A stretch of 64,000 bases of DNA from Chersky-840 sp050011815 (GCA_050011815.1 JBEKIJ010000011.1:124001-188000), one strand, 5' to 3'. Shown: positions 21,525 to 31,469, numbered from the stretch's first letter. Numbers and translations are program-made. Notes: generated by a model from the letters alone, not told the origin.

Positions 21525-22162
21525 CCGACGTGGGCGCCCACGACGGGTCGATCGAACCAGGCGCCGACCTCGACGCCAACCTCGATCCTGACCCCGACGG
21601 CGGGCCCCACCCGCCGACCCCCGACACCGCCGACGGCGCCATCGCGGGAGCTCCCGAGCCCGAGCCGACCCCGGAGGGCCCGGTCCCGACCGAACTCGCC
21701 CCCACGCCCCTCGAGGTGCTCAGGCTGTCTCCCGAGCAGTGGAGGATCGTGGCGGTGGCCAGCGTCGAGATGACGTTGCCGAACGCCAACCCCATGGTGG
21801 TCCTCCACGAGGCACAGGACCCCTGGCGGGAGTTGTGCATCCCGGTCGGCCTGGCCGAAGGGACGGCCATCGCCTACGCCTATCGCGGCATCGAGACCCC
21901 ACGCCCCCTGACCCACGCCCTCGTGACCGAGATCTTCGATCGCCACGGCGTGAGCGTCGAGGCGGTGCGAATCACCGTCCGACGGGGCCAGCAGTTCTTC
22001 GCCGAGATCGACACCATGGGCCCACGCGGCCACCGCGTGCTCCCGTGCCGTCCCTCTGACGCCATCGCCCTGGCTTTGCGCCAGCGGCTCCCCACGCCCA
22101 TCCTCGTGGGGGAGTGGGTGTTCACCGGCGCCGACGCCCCGACCGAGATAGCCGGCCCCTGA
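21521..22162 (+). CDS. BFN-domain (bifunctional nuclease, DUF151) protein
   Basis: 213 residues. The first 65 or so are an acidic, Pro/Asp-rich disordered region (DLDANLDPDPDGGPHPP). The rest is a BFN/DUF151 domain: NPMVVLHEAQ, LCIPVGLAEGTAIAYAYRGIETPRPLTHAL and the hallmark CRPSDAIALALRQRLPTPI. Members in other organisms have been reported to have nuclease activity or to modulate cell-wall and stress responses; the role here is unknown. It is translationally coupled to the SEDS gene (ATGA), which hints at an envelope or growth link. Confidence 0.85.
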   Translation: MTDVGAHDGSIEPGADLDANLDPDPDGGPHPPTPDTADGAIAGAPEPEPTPEGPVPTELAPTPLEVLRLSPEQWRIVAVASVEMTLPNANPMVVLHEAQDPWRELCIPVGLAEGTAIAYAYRGIETPRPLTHALVTEIFDRHGVSVEAVRITVRRGQQFFAEIDTMGPRGHRVLPCRPSDAIALALRQRLPTPILVGEWVFTGADAPTEIAGP

Positions 22163-22177
22163 CCGCCACGCCGGTCA
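22160..22177. terminator. Hairpin between convergent BFN and SEDS genes
   Basis: TGACC, eight-base loop, GGTCA, starting with the TGA stop of the BFN gene. It could serve both converging genes. The stem is short and lacks a U-tract. Confidence 0.35.
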
Positions 22178-22192
22178 TCGGACCCGCCGTGG

Positions 22193-23560
22193 TCATTCGA
22201 GGCGGTGGGCGGTGGCCTGGTCGGCGACGATGGCGCGCTCGCCCTCGTCCGAGACGCGCATGAGCAGGGCGATGAGCACGTAGTTGGCCACCAGCGAGGA
22301 CCCTCCGTAGGCCATGAAGGGGAGGGTGATCCCGGTCAGCGGGAGCAAGCGGACGATGCCGGCCATGATGAACAGGGCCTGGAACCCGATGATCACGGTC
22401 AGCCCGGCCGCCACCATCTGGGCGAATTCCGAACGGGCCGTCTGCGCGGTGCGCAGCCCGGCCCCCACCAGGAGCACGAAGGCGAACACGATGGCGGTGG
22501 TGCCGAGGAGGCCCATCTCGGTGCCGAAGGCGGCGAAGATGTAGTCGCTCTGGACCTCGGGGATCGGGTTCACGCACCCCGAACAGACCGGGGCGATGTG
22601 CCCGAAACCGAGCCCGGTGCCGAGCAGGCCACCGGTGCCCATGCCGTAGAGGCCGGCCATGATCTGGTTCGTGGGGGCGGGATGGAGCCACTCCGACACC
22701 CGCACGTTGACCTGCGAGAACAGACGGTCCGCCACGAAGGCTCCCGCCACGAACAGGACGAGGCCCAGGGCCAGGTAGTTCCAACGACCGGAGGTGAGCC
22801 ACAGCATGGCCATGAACAACACGAAGATGAGGAGCGCGAAGCCGATGTCGTCCTCGCCGCCGAGCACCACCATGGTGAAGGCCCAGGCGATCAGGATGGG
22901 GACCAGGGGCCGGGGGTCGAGCATGAGGCGGTTGCCGACGCGCAGGGTGGGCACCGACAGCAGCTCGCGCTTCTCGACGAAGTACGAGGCGAAGAAGATG
23001 CACAGCGCCAGCTTGGCCAGCTCGATGGGTTGGCCGTTGAGGGGCCCGATGCCGACCCACAGCCGGGCGCCGTTCTTGTCCTGGCCGAAGTGGGGGATGA
23101 GCGGCGAGAGGAGCAGGACCACCGCCGCCAGGAGCAGGAGGTAGCGGTAGCGGTCGAGGTCGCGTGACCGACGCACGAAGGCCAGGGTGAGGATGTAGGC
23201 GCCGACCCCGATGGCGGTCCAGCCCGCCTGGGCCTGCGCCCAGTGCTGGGCGATCCGGGCCAGCATGACGTAGCCCAGGCCGTTGAGCAGGGTGGCGATG
23301 GGAAGGATGACCGCACTGGCGTCGGGGGCGTAGATCCGGTTGGCGACGTGGGCGGCCAGGGCCAGGGCCAGGATGACCCCCAGGAAGGGCCCGAGGTTGG
23401 CGGGGATCTTCGACGTGGTCCCCACCGAGGCGAGCACGTACATGGCCACGATGATCAGCGAGCCGAAGATGAGCAGCCCGAGCTCGGTCCGCCGCTTGGG
23501 CTTCGGACGCCGGACCCGCATCCCCTCGGTGGGCGCGAGGCGACGGAGGAGTGCAGGCAC
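22193..23560 (-). CDS. SEDS-family cell-shape/division protein (FtsW/RodA/SpoVE type)
   Basis: A second lipid II polymerase of the SEDS family, 455 residues. About 12 membrane segments, the motifs NGARLWVGIGPLNGQPIELAKLALCIF, VLGGEDDIGFAL (Asp of the SEDS core) and LTGITLPFMAYGGSSLVANY. The longer N-terminus and the QPIELAKL form resemble the actinobacterial RodA encoded near pbpA/pknAB in other genomes, but no such genes are here. GTG at 23560 has a -10 hexamer seven bases upstream. It diverges from ppk. Confidence 0.92.
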   Translation of the reverse strand: MPALLRRLAPTEGMRVRRPKPKRRTELGLLIFGSLIIVAMYVLASVGTTSKIPANLGPFLGVILALALAAHVANRIYAPDASAVILPIATLLNGLGYVMLARIAQHWAQAQAGWTAIGVGAYILTLAFVRRSRDLDRYRYLLLLAAVVLLLSPLIPHFGQDKNGARLWVGIGPLNGQPIELAKLALCIFFASYFVEKRELLSVPTLRVGNRLMLDPRPLVPILIAWAFTMVVLGGEDDIGFALLIFVLFMAMLWLTSGRWNYLALGLVLFVAGAFVADRLFSQVNVRVSEWLHPAPTNQIMAGLYGMGTGGLLGTGLGFGHIAPVCSGCVNPIPEVQSDYIFAAFGTEMGLLGTTAIVFAFVLLVGAGLRTAQTARSEFAQMVAAGLTVIIGFQALFIMAGIVRLLPLTGITLPFMAYGGSSLVANYVLIALLMRVSDEGERAIVADQATAHRLE

Positions 23561-23567
23561 CGGATCG

Positions 23568-23573
23568 AGCCTA
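23568..23573 (-). promoter_or_regulatory. -10 element TAGGCT of the minus-strand SEDS gene
   Basis: Read on the minus strand, TAGGCT ends seven bases before the GTG at 23560. Predicts leaderless mRNA. Confidence 0.6.
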
Positions 23574-23639
23574 CCGCCGGCCCCCCTCCGGCCCCCGGCA
23601 TCCGGGGCGCCCGGGACCCTGCCGAGACCTCACCGGCGG

Positions 23640-23645
23640 TACCCT
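23640..23645 (+). promoter_or_regulatory. -10 element TACCCT of ppk
   Basis: TACCCT ends nine bases before the ppk ATG at 23655 (six before an in-frame TTG at 23652). Confidence 0.5.
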
Positions 23646-23654
23646 GGACGTTTG

Positions 23655-25844
23655 ATGCAGGCCTCGGATTCGGCGCGTGGCGCCCGCGCGGCTGCTCCCC
23701 CCGGCTCCCCGGTGGGTGAGACGGCCACGACACTCGCCCCGGTGGGGGTGGAGGACGCCGTCTACGCGCGCGGCCCCGAGCGGTTCTCGAACCGGGAGCT
23801 GTCATGGCTCGAGTTCGGGGCCCGGCTGCTCGAGCTCGCCGCCGACGAGCGTTCGCCGCTGCTCGAACGGGTGAAGTTCCTGGCCATCTTCTCCGAGGGC
23901 CTCGACGAGTTCTTCCAGGTGCGCGTGGCCGGGCTCAAGGACCAGGTCGACGCGGGCTTGCGGACCCGGTCCGCCGACGGCCTGCGCCCGAGCGAGGCGC
24001 TGCGGGCCATCGGCGAGCGGGTGACCGAGCTCGTCGATCGGCAGTCGGCCATCTTCGTGGGCTCGGTGGTGCCGGCGCTGGCGCACGCGGGGGTGCGGGT
24101 GGCGGACTGGTCATCGCTCGACGAGGAGGACCGGCTGCACCTGACCGAGGCGTTCAATCGCCAGATCTTCCCGGTGCTCACGCCCTTGTCGGTCGACCCC
24201 GGCCACCCCTTCCCCTATATCTCCAACCTGTCGTTGAATCTCATCGTGCGGGTGGGCGATCCCATCAGCGGGGTGGAACGCGTGGCCCGGGTGAAGGTCC
24301 CTCCCCTCCTGCCGCGCTTTGTCGTCATGCCCGACGGGGAGCGGTTCGTGGCCCTCGAGCAGATCATCGCCGCGCAGCTGGGGACGTTGTTCCCGGACAT
24401 GGTGATCGGGGAGCACTACGCCTTCCGGGTGACGCGCAATGCCGACCTCGTGCTCGACGAGGACGAGGCCGACGACCTTCTGGCCGCGGTCGAGATGGAG
24501 CTGCGCCGGCGTCGGTTCGGACGGGCCGTGCGCCTCGAGGTGGCGGCGGAGATCTCCGACGACATGCGCGACATGCTCGTGCACGAGCTCGACCTCGCCG
24601 CCGATGACTCCTACGACATCGCCGCTCCTCTCGATCTCGGCGGCCTGTGGGGCGTGCACGAGCTCGATCGGCCCGACCTCCACGAGGAGGCCTGGGCGCC
24701 GATGACGCCGCCCCGTCTCGCCAATGCGGGGAACGAGACCGCGGATCTCTTCGCCGTGCTGCGCGAGCGCGACGTCCTCGTGCATCACCCCTACGACTCG
24801 TTCGCCACGTCGGTGGAGGCCTTCATCGCCCAGGCGGCCGCCGACCCCGACGTGCTCGCCATCAAGCAGACCCTGTACCGCACCTCGGGCGACAGCCCCA
24901 TCGCCCAGTCGCTCATCCAGGCCGCCGAAGCGGGCAAACAGGTGGCGGCGGTGGTGGAGCTCAAGGCCCGCTTCGACGAACAGGCCAACATCTTGTGGGC
25001 GCGTGCCCTCGAGGAAGCGGGGGTGCACGTCGTCTACGGGCTCGTGGGCCTGAAGACCCACTCCAAGGCCGCCCTGGTGGTGCGGCGCGAGGAGGACGGC
25101 ATCCGTCGCTACTGCCACATCGGCACGGGCAACTACAACCCCCGCACCGCCCGGCAGTACGAGGACATCGGGCTGCTCTCGGCCGATCCCGATCTCGGCG
25201 CCGATGTCGGGGACCTGTTCAACTTCCTGACCGGGTACAGCCGCTACGCGCGGTACCGGAAGCTCGTGGTGGCGCCCATGGCGCTGCGCCAGCGGATCAC
25301 CGAGCTCATCGAGTCCGAAGCGCAGGCCGGGCCCGACGGACGCATCGCCATCAAGGTCAACGGCCTGACCGACCCCGACATCATCGATTCGCTCTACCAC
25401 GCCTCGGTGGCGGGAGTTCCCATCGATCTCGTCGTCCGCGGCGTGTGCAACCTCCGGCCCGGCGTTCCCGGGCTCTCGGACACGATCAGGGTCAGATCGA
25501 TCGTGGGCCGTTTTCTCGAGCACTCTCGCATCTACCGTTTCGGGGGCACCGGCACCCGCCCCCTGACCCTGCTCATGGGCTCGGCCGACCTCATGGAGCG
25601 GAACCTCGACCGGCGCATCGAGGTCCTGGTGCCGGTCCTCGATCCCGAGCTCCAGGCCCGGCTGCTCGAGGTGCTCGACCTCAACCTCACCGACGACACC
25701 AACTCCTGGGTCCTCGGTCCCAACGGCACCTGGGACCGCGTGCCCACGGTCGAGGGTGCCAGCGCCCAGCGCCGGCTCCAGGACCTGGCCCGGGATCGGG
25801 CCCGGCGCCGGCGCGAGGCCGACACCCTGGGGGCGGCCGGCTAA
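23655..25844 (+). CDS. ppk: Polyphosphate kinase 1
   Basis: Reversibly transfers the ATP gamma-phosphate to a growing polyphosphate chain. The 729-residue product has the N domain start RFSNRELSWLEFGARLLELA, the head domain, and two phospholipase-D-like catalytic domains: HIGTGNYNPRTARQYED with the autophosphorylated His, and HSRIYRFGGTGTRPLTLLMG with the second conserved His, ending in ERNLDRRIEVLVP. The ATG at 23655 follows a short Pro/Arg-rich open stretch that is not needed. It diverges from the SEDS gene and converges with the membrane protein at 25875. Confidence 0.95.
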   Translation: MQASDSARGARAAAPPGSPVGETATTLAPVGVEDAVYARGPERFSNRELSWLEFGARLLELAADERSPLLERVKFLAIFSEGLDEFFQVRVAGLKDQVDAGLRTRSADGLRPSEALRAIGERVTELVDRQSAIFVGSVVPALAHAGVRVADWSSLDEEDRLHLTEAFNRQIFPVLTPLSVDPGHPFPYISNLSLNLIVRVGDPISGVERVARVKVPPLLPRFVVMPDGERFVALEQIIAAQLGTLFPDMVIGEHYAFRVTRNADLVLDEDEADDLLAAVEMELRRRRFGRAVRLEVAAEISDDMRDMLVHELDLAADDSYDIAAPLDLGGLWGVHELDRPDLHEEAWAPMTPPRLANAGNETADLFAVLRERDVLVHHPYDSFATSVEAFIAQAAADPDVLAIKQTLYRTSGDSPIAQSLIQAAEAGKQVAAVVELKARFDEQANILWARALEEAGVHVVYGLVGLKTHSKAALVVRREEDGIRRYCHIGTGNYNPRTARQYEDIGLLSADPDLGADVGDLFNFLTGYSRYARYRKLVVAPMALRQRITELIESEAQAGPDGRIAIKVNGLTDPDIIDSLYHASVAGVPIDLVVRGVCNLRPGVPGLSDTIRVRSIVGRFLEHSRIYRFGGTGTRPLTLLMGSADLMERNLDRRIEVLVPVLDPELQARLLEVLDLNLTDDTNSWVLGPNGTWDRVPTVEGASAQRRLQDLARDRARRRREADTLGAAG

Positions 25845-25861
25845 CACCGACCCGCGCGGCG

Positions 25862-25892
25862 CTCGCCCCCGGGGTCAGCCTTCGGGGGAGAG
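25862..25892. terminator. Hairpin enclosing the stop codon of the gene at 25875
   Basis: CTCgCCCCCG pairs with CGGGGGaGAG (one G/A mismatch); the minus-strand TGA (tca at 25875-25877) lies in the loop. It could terminate both ppk and the converging gene. Confidence 0.5.
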
Positions 25893-26996
25893 GGCGCCCT
25901 GGGTGCGCCGGACGGTCTCGTCGTCGAGCGACGCCACCTCCTCGCGGGCGTGGCGCAGGCGCTGGCCCCAGCCCTCGCCCGAGAACCGCAGCGACAGGTA
26001 GGCGATGCCGCCCACGGGGATGGGCAGCCAGAAGTTCACGAGCCGGTAGCCGAGGACCCCGAGGATGGCCGTCTCCCGAGGTACCCCGAAGCCGACCAGG
26101 GTGGGGATGAGCACCCCTTCGATGACCCCGAGGCCCGACGGGGTGATCGGGATCACCGCCAGCACCTGGGCCAGGCCGTAGGCGACGAGCAGGTCGATGG
26201 GGGAGACGATCTTTCCCAGCGCGGCGATGAACACGAACAGAGAGGCCGCGTCGAGGAGCCAGAACGCCGCTGCCCAGGCGATGGCGCGGGTGAGCAGTTG
26301 GGGCTCGGCCAGGAACTGCCCGAGGCGCTCGGCCACCCGGTGGGCTTGGACGGCGAGCTTGTCGCCATCGAGGAACGGAACCGGGGCGGCCCAGCGCCGG
26401 AGGGTCTCGATCGACCGTTCGCGGCCGCGGGTGAGTGCCAGCACCAGTCCGGCGAACAGACCCATGAGCACTACTCCGGCCCCGGCCGCCACGGCGTAGA
26501 GCGCGCTGTAGCCGTGGATGAAGACCGAGACGAGCAGTGCCAACCACAGGATCGCATTCAGCACGAGCGCGGACCCCACGCCCTGCATGCCGAGGGCGAA
26601 TCCGGCATCGGCTCCCGACACCCCGGACTGCATGAGAAGGCGGAAGGCGACGGCCGTTCCCGGCGCGGTGCCCCCCGGCATGATGTGGCTCACCGAGAGG
26701 CTCGAGAGGTTGACCCGCAGCAGCCGGGAACGGTGCGGGCCCTCGTGGTGCAGCACCGTGTGGGTGAGCTGGCTGTAGGCCAGGAGCGAGGCCGCTTCGA
26801 GGATCACACCGACGATGACGTAGGCGACGTTGATCTTCCCGAGCAGGTTCACCGACTTCCGGGCACCGGCGAGTTGGGGCAGGACCAGGTATTCGAGGAT
26901 GAGGAAGAGGAAGACCGCATAGAGCCCCCACTTGACCTGCCTCCGTACCCGCCGTCGCCGGGGGGCGACCTCGATCCCCGCCTCCATCCGGGACAT
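25875..26996 (-). CDS. Lysylphosphatidylglycerol synthase-type transmembrane protein (UPF0104/AglD family)
   Basis: 373 residues with about eight membrane segments. The family motifs are present: SHIMPGGTAPGTAVAFRLL in the first half, and IPITPSGLGVIEGVLIPTL plus LGYRLVNFWLPIPVGGIAYL in the second. The family is the flippase-like membrane domain found alone here, without the soluble aminoacyltransferase domain of MprF, so no lysyl transfer is predicted. A lipid-flipping or envelope role is inference. ATG at 26996 is preceded by GGAAGC and not by the leaderless hexamer. Confidence 0.85.
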   Translation of the reverse strand: MSRMEAGIEVAPRRRRVRRQVKWGLYAVFLFLILEYLVLPQLAGARKSVNLLGKINVAYVIVGVILEAASLLAYSQLTHTVLHHEGPHRSRLLRVNLSSLSVSHIMPGGTAPGTAVAFRLLMQSGVSGADAGFALGMQGVGSALVLNAILWLALLVSVFIHGYSALYAVAAGAGVVLMGLFAGLVLALTRGRERSIETLRRWAAPVPFLDGDKLAVQAHRVAERLGQFLAEPQLLTRAIAWAAAFWLLDAASLFVFIAALGKIVSPIDLLVAYGLAQVLAVIPITPSGLGVIEGVLIPTLVGFGVPRETAILGVLGYRLVNFWLPIPVGGIAYLSLRFSGEGWGQRLRHAREEVASLDDETVRRTQGALSPEG

Positions 26997-27070
26997 GCTT
27001 CCACGTCAGAGGCCCGAGACGGGTCATCTCGGAGTCCCGGCGATGCCGCGGTCGGCCGGAACCGAGCTGC

Positions 27071-27076
27071 CATGCT
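27071..27076 (+). promoter_or_regulatory. Possible -10 element CATGCT before the gene at 27083
   Basis: CATGCT, one mismatch to TANNNT, ends six bases before the GTG at 27083; the spacing is typical of the leaderless set. Confidence 0.4.
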
Positions 27077-27082
27077 TGAGAG

Positions 27083-28243
27083 GTGCCGGAGACCCCCTCG
27101 ACGCCCGTGACCCGGCGCGTCCGTCTTTGGGAATGGTCCGACGAGAACCGCGTCCCCCTGCAGGCCATTTTGATCACGGTGGGCGTCGTCGTGCTCACGC
27201 TCATGGCCGGCAGGATCGTCTACAAGCTGCGGGACGTGATCCTGCTCATGGCGGTCGCCGGTTTCATCGCCCTGCTGCTCAACCCCTTGGTCATCTTGCT
27301 GCAGCGGGCCGGGATCTCGAAGCGGGGGTACGCCGTGGCCATCGTCACGGTGTTCGCGGTGCTCGCCTTCGCCGGCCTCGCCTATTCGTTCGGAGCCCCG
27401 CTCGCCAACGGGTTGAGCCACCTCATCTCCAAGTTGCCGAGTTACGTCCAGAGCGCCGAGCACGGCAAGGGCTGGATCGGGCACCTCGTGAAGAAGTACC
27501 ACGTGCAGCACTGGGTGGAGCAGAACCTCCCCAAGCTCCAGAGCTACGCCAAGAACCTCTCGAAACCGGCCTTGAAGATCGGGACCGGCGCGCTGGCCGT
27601 CGGCTTCGACGTGTTCGTGGTGTTCATCCTTGTGCTGCTGCTGCTGCTCGAGGGGCCCAAGCTGCGCCACGGCGTGCTGCAGTTCTTCGCCCCCGCCCGC
27701 GCCGCTCGGGTCACTCGGATCGCAGGCGAGGTCCACCGCTCGGTGACCGGCTTCATGCTCGGCAACTTCATCACGTCGGTCATCGCCGGGGTCGTCGTCT
27801 TCGTGACGTTGTTGATCCTGGGCGTGCCCTACGCGTTGCTCTGGGCCCTGTGGGTGGCGCTGCTGGACTTCCTGCCCCTGGTGGGCGGGGCACTGGCCGG
27901 CATCCCCACCGGGGTGTTCGTGCTGTTCCACTCCGTCAACGACGCCATCATCTTCGCCGTGGTCTTCCTGGCCTACACGCAGATCGAGAACCACGTGCTC
28001 AACCCCATCGTCATGAGCAAGACCGTGCGCATCAACCCCCTCCTGGTGCTCATCGCCATCCTGGTGGGGGCCAACATCGGCGACCTGGTCGGAGGGTTCT
28101 TCGGGGGCTTCGTGGGAACCCTGCTCGCCATTCCCATCGCCGGATCGATCCAGGTCGTCGTGCGGGAGATGTGGCGGTCGACCGCCCCCGAAGCCCAGCT
28201 CGAGGTCGTGGGAGCTGCGGGTGGCCCCACGGCGAACACCTAG
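27083..28243 (+). CDS. AI-2E family transporter (PerM/YdiK-like)
   Basis: 386-residue polytopic membrane protein of the AI-2 exporter superfamily, whose members export autoinducer-2, exchange ions, or are uncharacterised. The N-terminal pair of helices (about 28-90), a soluble middle region (about 110-160), and a C-terminal block with ALLWALWVALLDFLPLVGG, AYTQIENHVLNPIVMSKTV and NPLLVLIAILVGANIGDLVGG are characteristic. The substrate cannot be told. Its TAG stop is the first three bases of the next gene's -10 hexamer. Confidence 0.88.
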   Translation: MPETPSTPVTRRVRLWEWSDENRVPLQAILITVGVVVLTLMAGRIVYKLRDVILLMAVAGFIALLLNPLVILLQRAGISKRGYAVAIVTVFAVLAFAGLAYSFGAPLANGLSHLISKLPSYVQSAEHGKGWIGHLVKKYHVQHWVEQNLPKLQSYAKNLSKPALKIGTGALAVGFDVFVVFILVLLLLLEGPKLRHGVLQFFAPARAARVTRIAGEVHRSVTGFMLGNFITSVIAGVVVFVTLLILGVPYALLWALWVALLDFLPLVGGALAGIPTGVFVLFHSVNDAIIFAVVFLAYTQIENHVLNPIVMSKTVRINPLLVLIAILVGANIGDLVGGFFGGFVGTLLAIPIAGSIQVVVREMWRSTAPEAQLEVVGAAGGPTANT

Positions 28244-28246
28244 GCT
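28241..28246 (+). promoter_or_regulatory. -10 element TAGGCT of the Ppm gene, overlapping a stop codon
   Basis: TAGGCT ends six bases before the GTG at 28253. Its first three bases are the TAG stop of the transporter upstream. Confidence 0.6.
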
Positions 28247-28252
28247 GACGCG

Positions 28253-29011
28253 GTGCGCGTTCTTGTCGTTCTGCCGACCTACAACGAGGCCGAGAACATC
28301 GACCACGTCCTGCGTCGGATTCGGGCCGCGGTACCCGAGGCCGGGGTGCTGGTCGTCGACGACGGCAGCCCCGACGGGACGGCGAACCTCGCCGAGAAGC
28401 TGGGCGGCGAGCTCGGCAACATCGAGGTCCTCCGGCGCACCGCCAAGTCGGGGCTCGGCAGTGCGTATCGCGCCGGGTTCGCCTGGGGCCTCGAAAGGGG
28501 TTGGGAGGCGTTCGTGGAGATGGACGCCGATCTGTCGCACTCACCCGAGGCGCTCCCGAGCCTGATCGACCCGCTCTCGGAGGGTGTCGATCTCGTCATC
28601 GGGTCGCGCTACGTGCCCGGCGGGTCGATTCCCAATTGGCGGTGGCACCGCCGCCTGCTCTCCCAGGGCGGCAACGTCTACGCCGCCTTCCTCTTGAGGC
28701 TGCACGTCACCGACTCGACCTCGGGATTCCGGGCCTACCGGGCCGAGGCCCTGCGCCGGATCGACCTCGGGGCCGTGCGGGCCGAGGGGTACGGGTTCCA
28801 GATCGAGATGGTCTATCAGGTGCTCAGGCAGGGCGGCATCGTCACCGAGGTCCCCATCCGGTTCGTCGACCGGGTGGAAGGGAAGTCGAAGATGTCGATG
28901 CACATCGTGGTGGAGGCCCTGGCCCTCGTGACGTGGTGGGCGTGCAAACGGGTCGGGCGCGTCCTGGTCCGGGGCCGTGCCCGGGGAGCCCGGACCGGGG
29001 CCGCCGCCTAG
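28253..29011 (+). CDS. Polyprenol monophosphomannose synthase (Ppm1/DPM-like GT2)
   Basis: Transfers mannose from GDP-mannose to a polyprenyl phosphate carrier, providing the donor for mannosylated lipids and proteins outside the membrane. The 252-residue GT2 enzyme shows LPTYNEAENI, VVDDGSPDGT, the metal-binding MDADLSHSP, IGSRYVPGGSIPNW and GFQIEMVYQVLRQG with FVDRVEGKSKMS, all close to actinobacterial Ppm and eukaryotic DPM1. It has only the catalytic domain, without a fused Lnt-like domain. Confidence 0.9.
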   Translation: MRVLVVLPTYNEAENIDHVLRRIRAAVPEAGVLVVDDGSPDGTANLAEKLGGELGNIEVLRRTAKSGLGSAYRAGFAWGLERGWEAFVEMDADLSHSPEALPSLIDPLSEGVDLVIGSRYVPGGSIPNWRWHRRLLSQGGNVYAAFLLRLHVTDSTSGFRAYRAEALRRIDLGAVRAEGYGFQIEMVYQVLRQGGIVTEVPIRFVDRVEGKSKMSMHIVVEALALVTWWACKRVGRVLVRGRARGARTGAAA

Positions 29012-29062
29012 TCCGACCCTCGTGCCCGCCTGCGAGGGGGCGTTATCTGAGAGCATGGAAGG

Positions 29063-29758
<696 letters not shown>

Positions 29759-29801
29759 CGGCTTGTCGAGCCGCTCCCGCGGGTCGGGGGGCGGGGCCTA
29801 A

Positions 29802-31469
29802 GTGTCGCTGCGGCGCCGGCTCGTCGTCGGCATGCTGCTGTTGCTCGTGGCCGGGCTCATCACCATCGACGTGGTGACGTCGTCGTCGCTGCGGTCGTTC
29901 CTGCTCGGAAGGCTCGACGAGCAGATCGATGCCTCGCAGAACCAGGGATACACCTACATCACGCAGGTGTATCACCGCGACGTGAAGGCGGGGGACCGGG
30001 CACCGGCCGCCGACCCCGGGAAATGGCTGGCCGAGTTGGGCACGAAGCCCCCCGCCAGTGGGCGCTTCCCCGGCACCACCGCGCCGGGGGCCGCTCCGCG
30101 CCTCAACAGCACCGTCTTCGCGGCGCGCCTGAGCGACGACTCCTACGTCGTGGTCCTCGGTTCGAACGGCAAGGTCGTGGCCCGGGTCCCCTCGGGCCTC
30201 GCCGGGAGCCCCGACCCTGCCCCCGTGCTGCCGGCCGTGCTCCCCGTCCAGCACTTCCCGACCCCGCACGTGTTCGGGACCAACCACGGGCCCTACGCGG
30301 CGGAGAACGAGTCGATCGACGTGCCCGCCGCGGGGTCGCGGGGGCTGCAGTACCGGGTGCACGCCGTGGCCGTGCCGGGGGGCGTCCTCGTGACCGCCAT
30401 CTCGCTCGATCCCACCGACAAGACCCTGGCGTCGTTGACCCACGTCGAGTGGATCGTGTCGATCGCGGTGATGGTCGCCCTGTTGGCCCTGGCCCTGTGG
30501 ATCGTCCGGTTGGGCCTGCGCCCGCTCGACGACATGACCGCCACCGCCGGGGCCATCGCGGGCGGGGACCTCACCCGCCGGATCCGGCGCGCCGATGACC
30601 GCAGCGAGGTCGGTCGGCTCGGCTCCGCGCTCAACGGCATGTTGAGCCAGATCGAGGCGGCCTTCCGGGAGCGCACCTCGTCAGAGGCTCGCCTCCGCCG
30701 TTTCGTCGCCGACGCGTCGCACGAGCTGCGGACGCCCTTGACGTCGATCAGGGGCTACGCCGAGCTCCTGCGTAAGGGGGCGTTCGACGACGAGGACGAT
30801 CGCCGGCGCGCCGCCGAGCGCATCGAGGGTGAAGCGGCGCGCATGAGCGTGCTCGTCGACGACCTGCTCCTCCTGGCCCGCCTCGACCAGGGCCGTCCCC
30901 TGGCCCAGGAGCCCGTCGACTTGTGCCGGGTGGTCGCCGATGCCGTGGACGCCACGGCCACCTCCGACCCCCGGTGGCCCATCACCCTCGAGACGGGCGG
31001 TCCCGTGACGGTCCAGGGCGACGCGGCGCGCCTGCGCCAGGTCGTGGACAACCTGCTGCACAACGCCGTGGTGCACACGCCCGCGGGGACACCGGTGCGC
31101 GTGGAGGTCAGCCGGGACGGGCCCAGCGCGGTGATCAGGGTGGACGACGAGGGCCCGGGGTTCGATGCCGAGACGGCGTCGCATGTCTTTGACCGCTTCT
31201 ACCGGGGCAGTGCGGCCCGCACCGGCGAGGGGACCGGGCTCGGGCTCTCGATCGTCACCGCCCTGGTCGGCGCCCACGGGGGGAGCGCCCGGGTGGAGTC
31301 GGTCCCCGGTCAGGGGTCGGTGTTCACCGTGGAGATCCCCCTCGCCGATCCGAAGACCGGGCCGGGCCCCGCCGGCGACGACGTCGTGGAGGCACAGGCC
31401 CCGACCGACACGGCTCCGCCGCCCCCCACCCCAGGGCACGAGGATCTTGCGCCGTCCGTTCGTCGTTGA
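29802..31469 (+). CDS. Sensor histidine kinase (HAMP-HisKA-HATPase)
   Basis: 555-residue membrane kinase, partner of the regulator upstream. First membrane segment about 7-27, an extracytoplasmic sensor region of about 190 residues rich in Pro/Ala, second segment about 218-240, HAMP domain, dimerisation/phospho-acceptor box DASHELRTPLTSIRGYAE, N box NLLHNAVVHTP, and G boxes VDDEGPGFD and GEGTGLGLSIV. All catalytic motifs are intact. A Pro/Thr-rich tail ends the protein. The signal is unknown. The hydrolase gene starts inside its last codons. Confidence 0.93.
   Translation: MSLRRRLVVGMLLLLVAGLITIDVVTSSSLRSFLLGRLDEQIDASQNQGYTYITQVYHRDVKAGDRAPAADPGKWLAELGTKPPASGRFPGTTAPGAAPRLNSTVFAARLSDDSYVVVLGSNGKVVARVPSGLAGSPDPAPVLPAVLPVQHFPTPHVFGTNHGPYAAENESIDVPAAGSRGLQYRVHAVAVPGGVLVTAISLDPTDKTLASLTHVEWIVSIAVMVALLALALWIVRLGLRPLDDMTATAGAIAGGDLTRRIRRADDRSEVGRLGSALNGMLSQIEAAFRERTSSEARLRRFVADASHELRTPLTSIRGYAELLRKGAFDDEDDRRRAAERIEGEAARMSVLVDDLLLLARLDQGRPLAQEPVDLCRVVADAVDATATSDPRWPITLETGGPVTVQGDAARLRQVVDNLLHNAVVHTPAGTPVRVEVSRDGPSAVIRVDDEGPGFDAETASHVFDRFYRGSAARTGEGTGLGLSIVTALVGAHGGSARVESVPGQGSVFTVEIPLADPKTGPGPAGDDVVEAQAPTDTAPPPPTPGHEDLAPSVRR

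Noticed and set aside
25875..26996. Full lysyl-phosphatidylglycerol synthase MprF
   Set aside because: Only the membrane flippase-like part is present; the aminoacyltransferase domain is absent.
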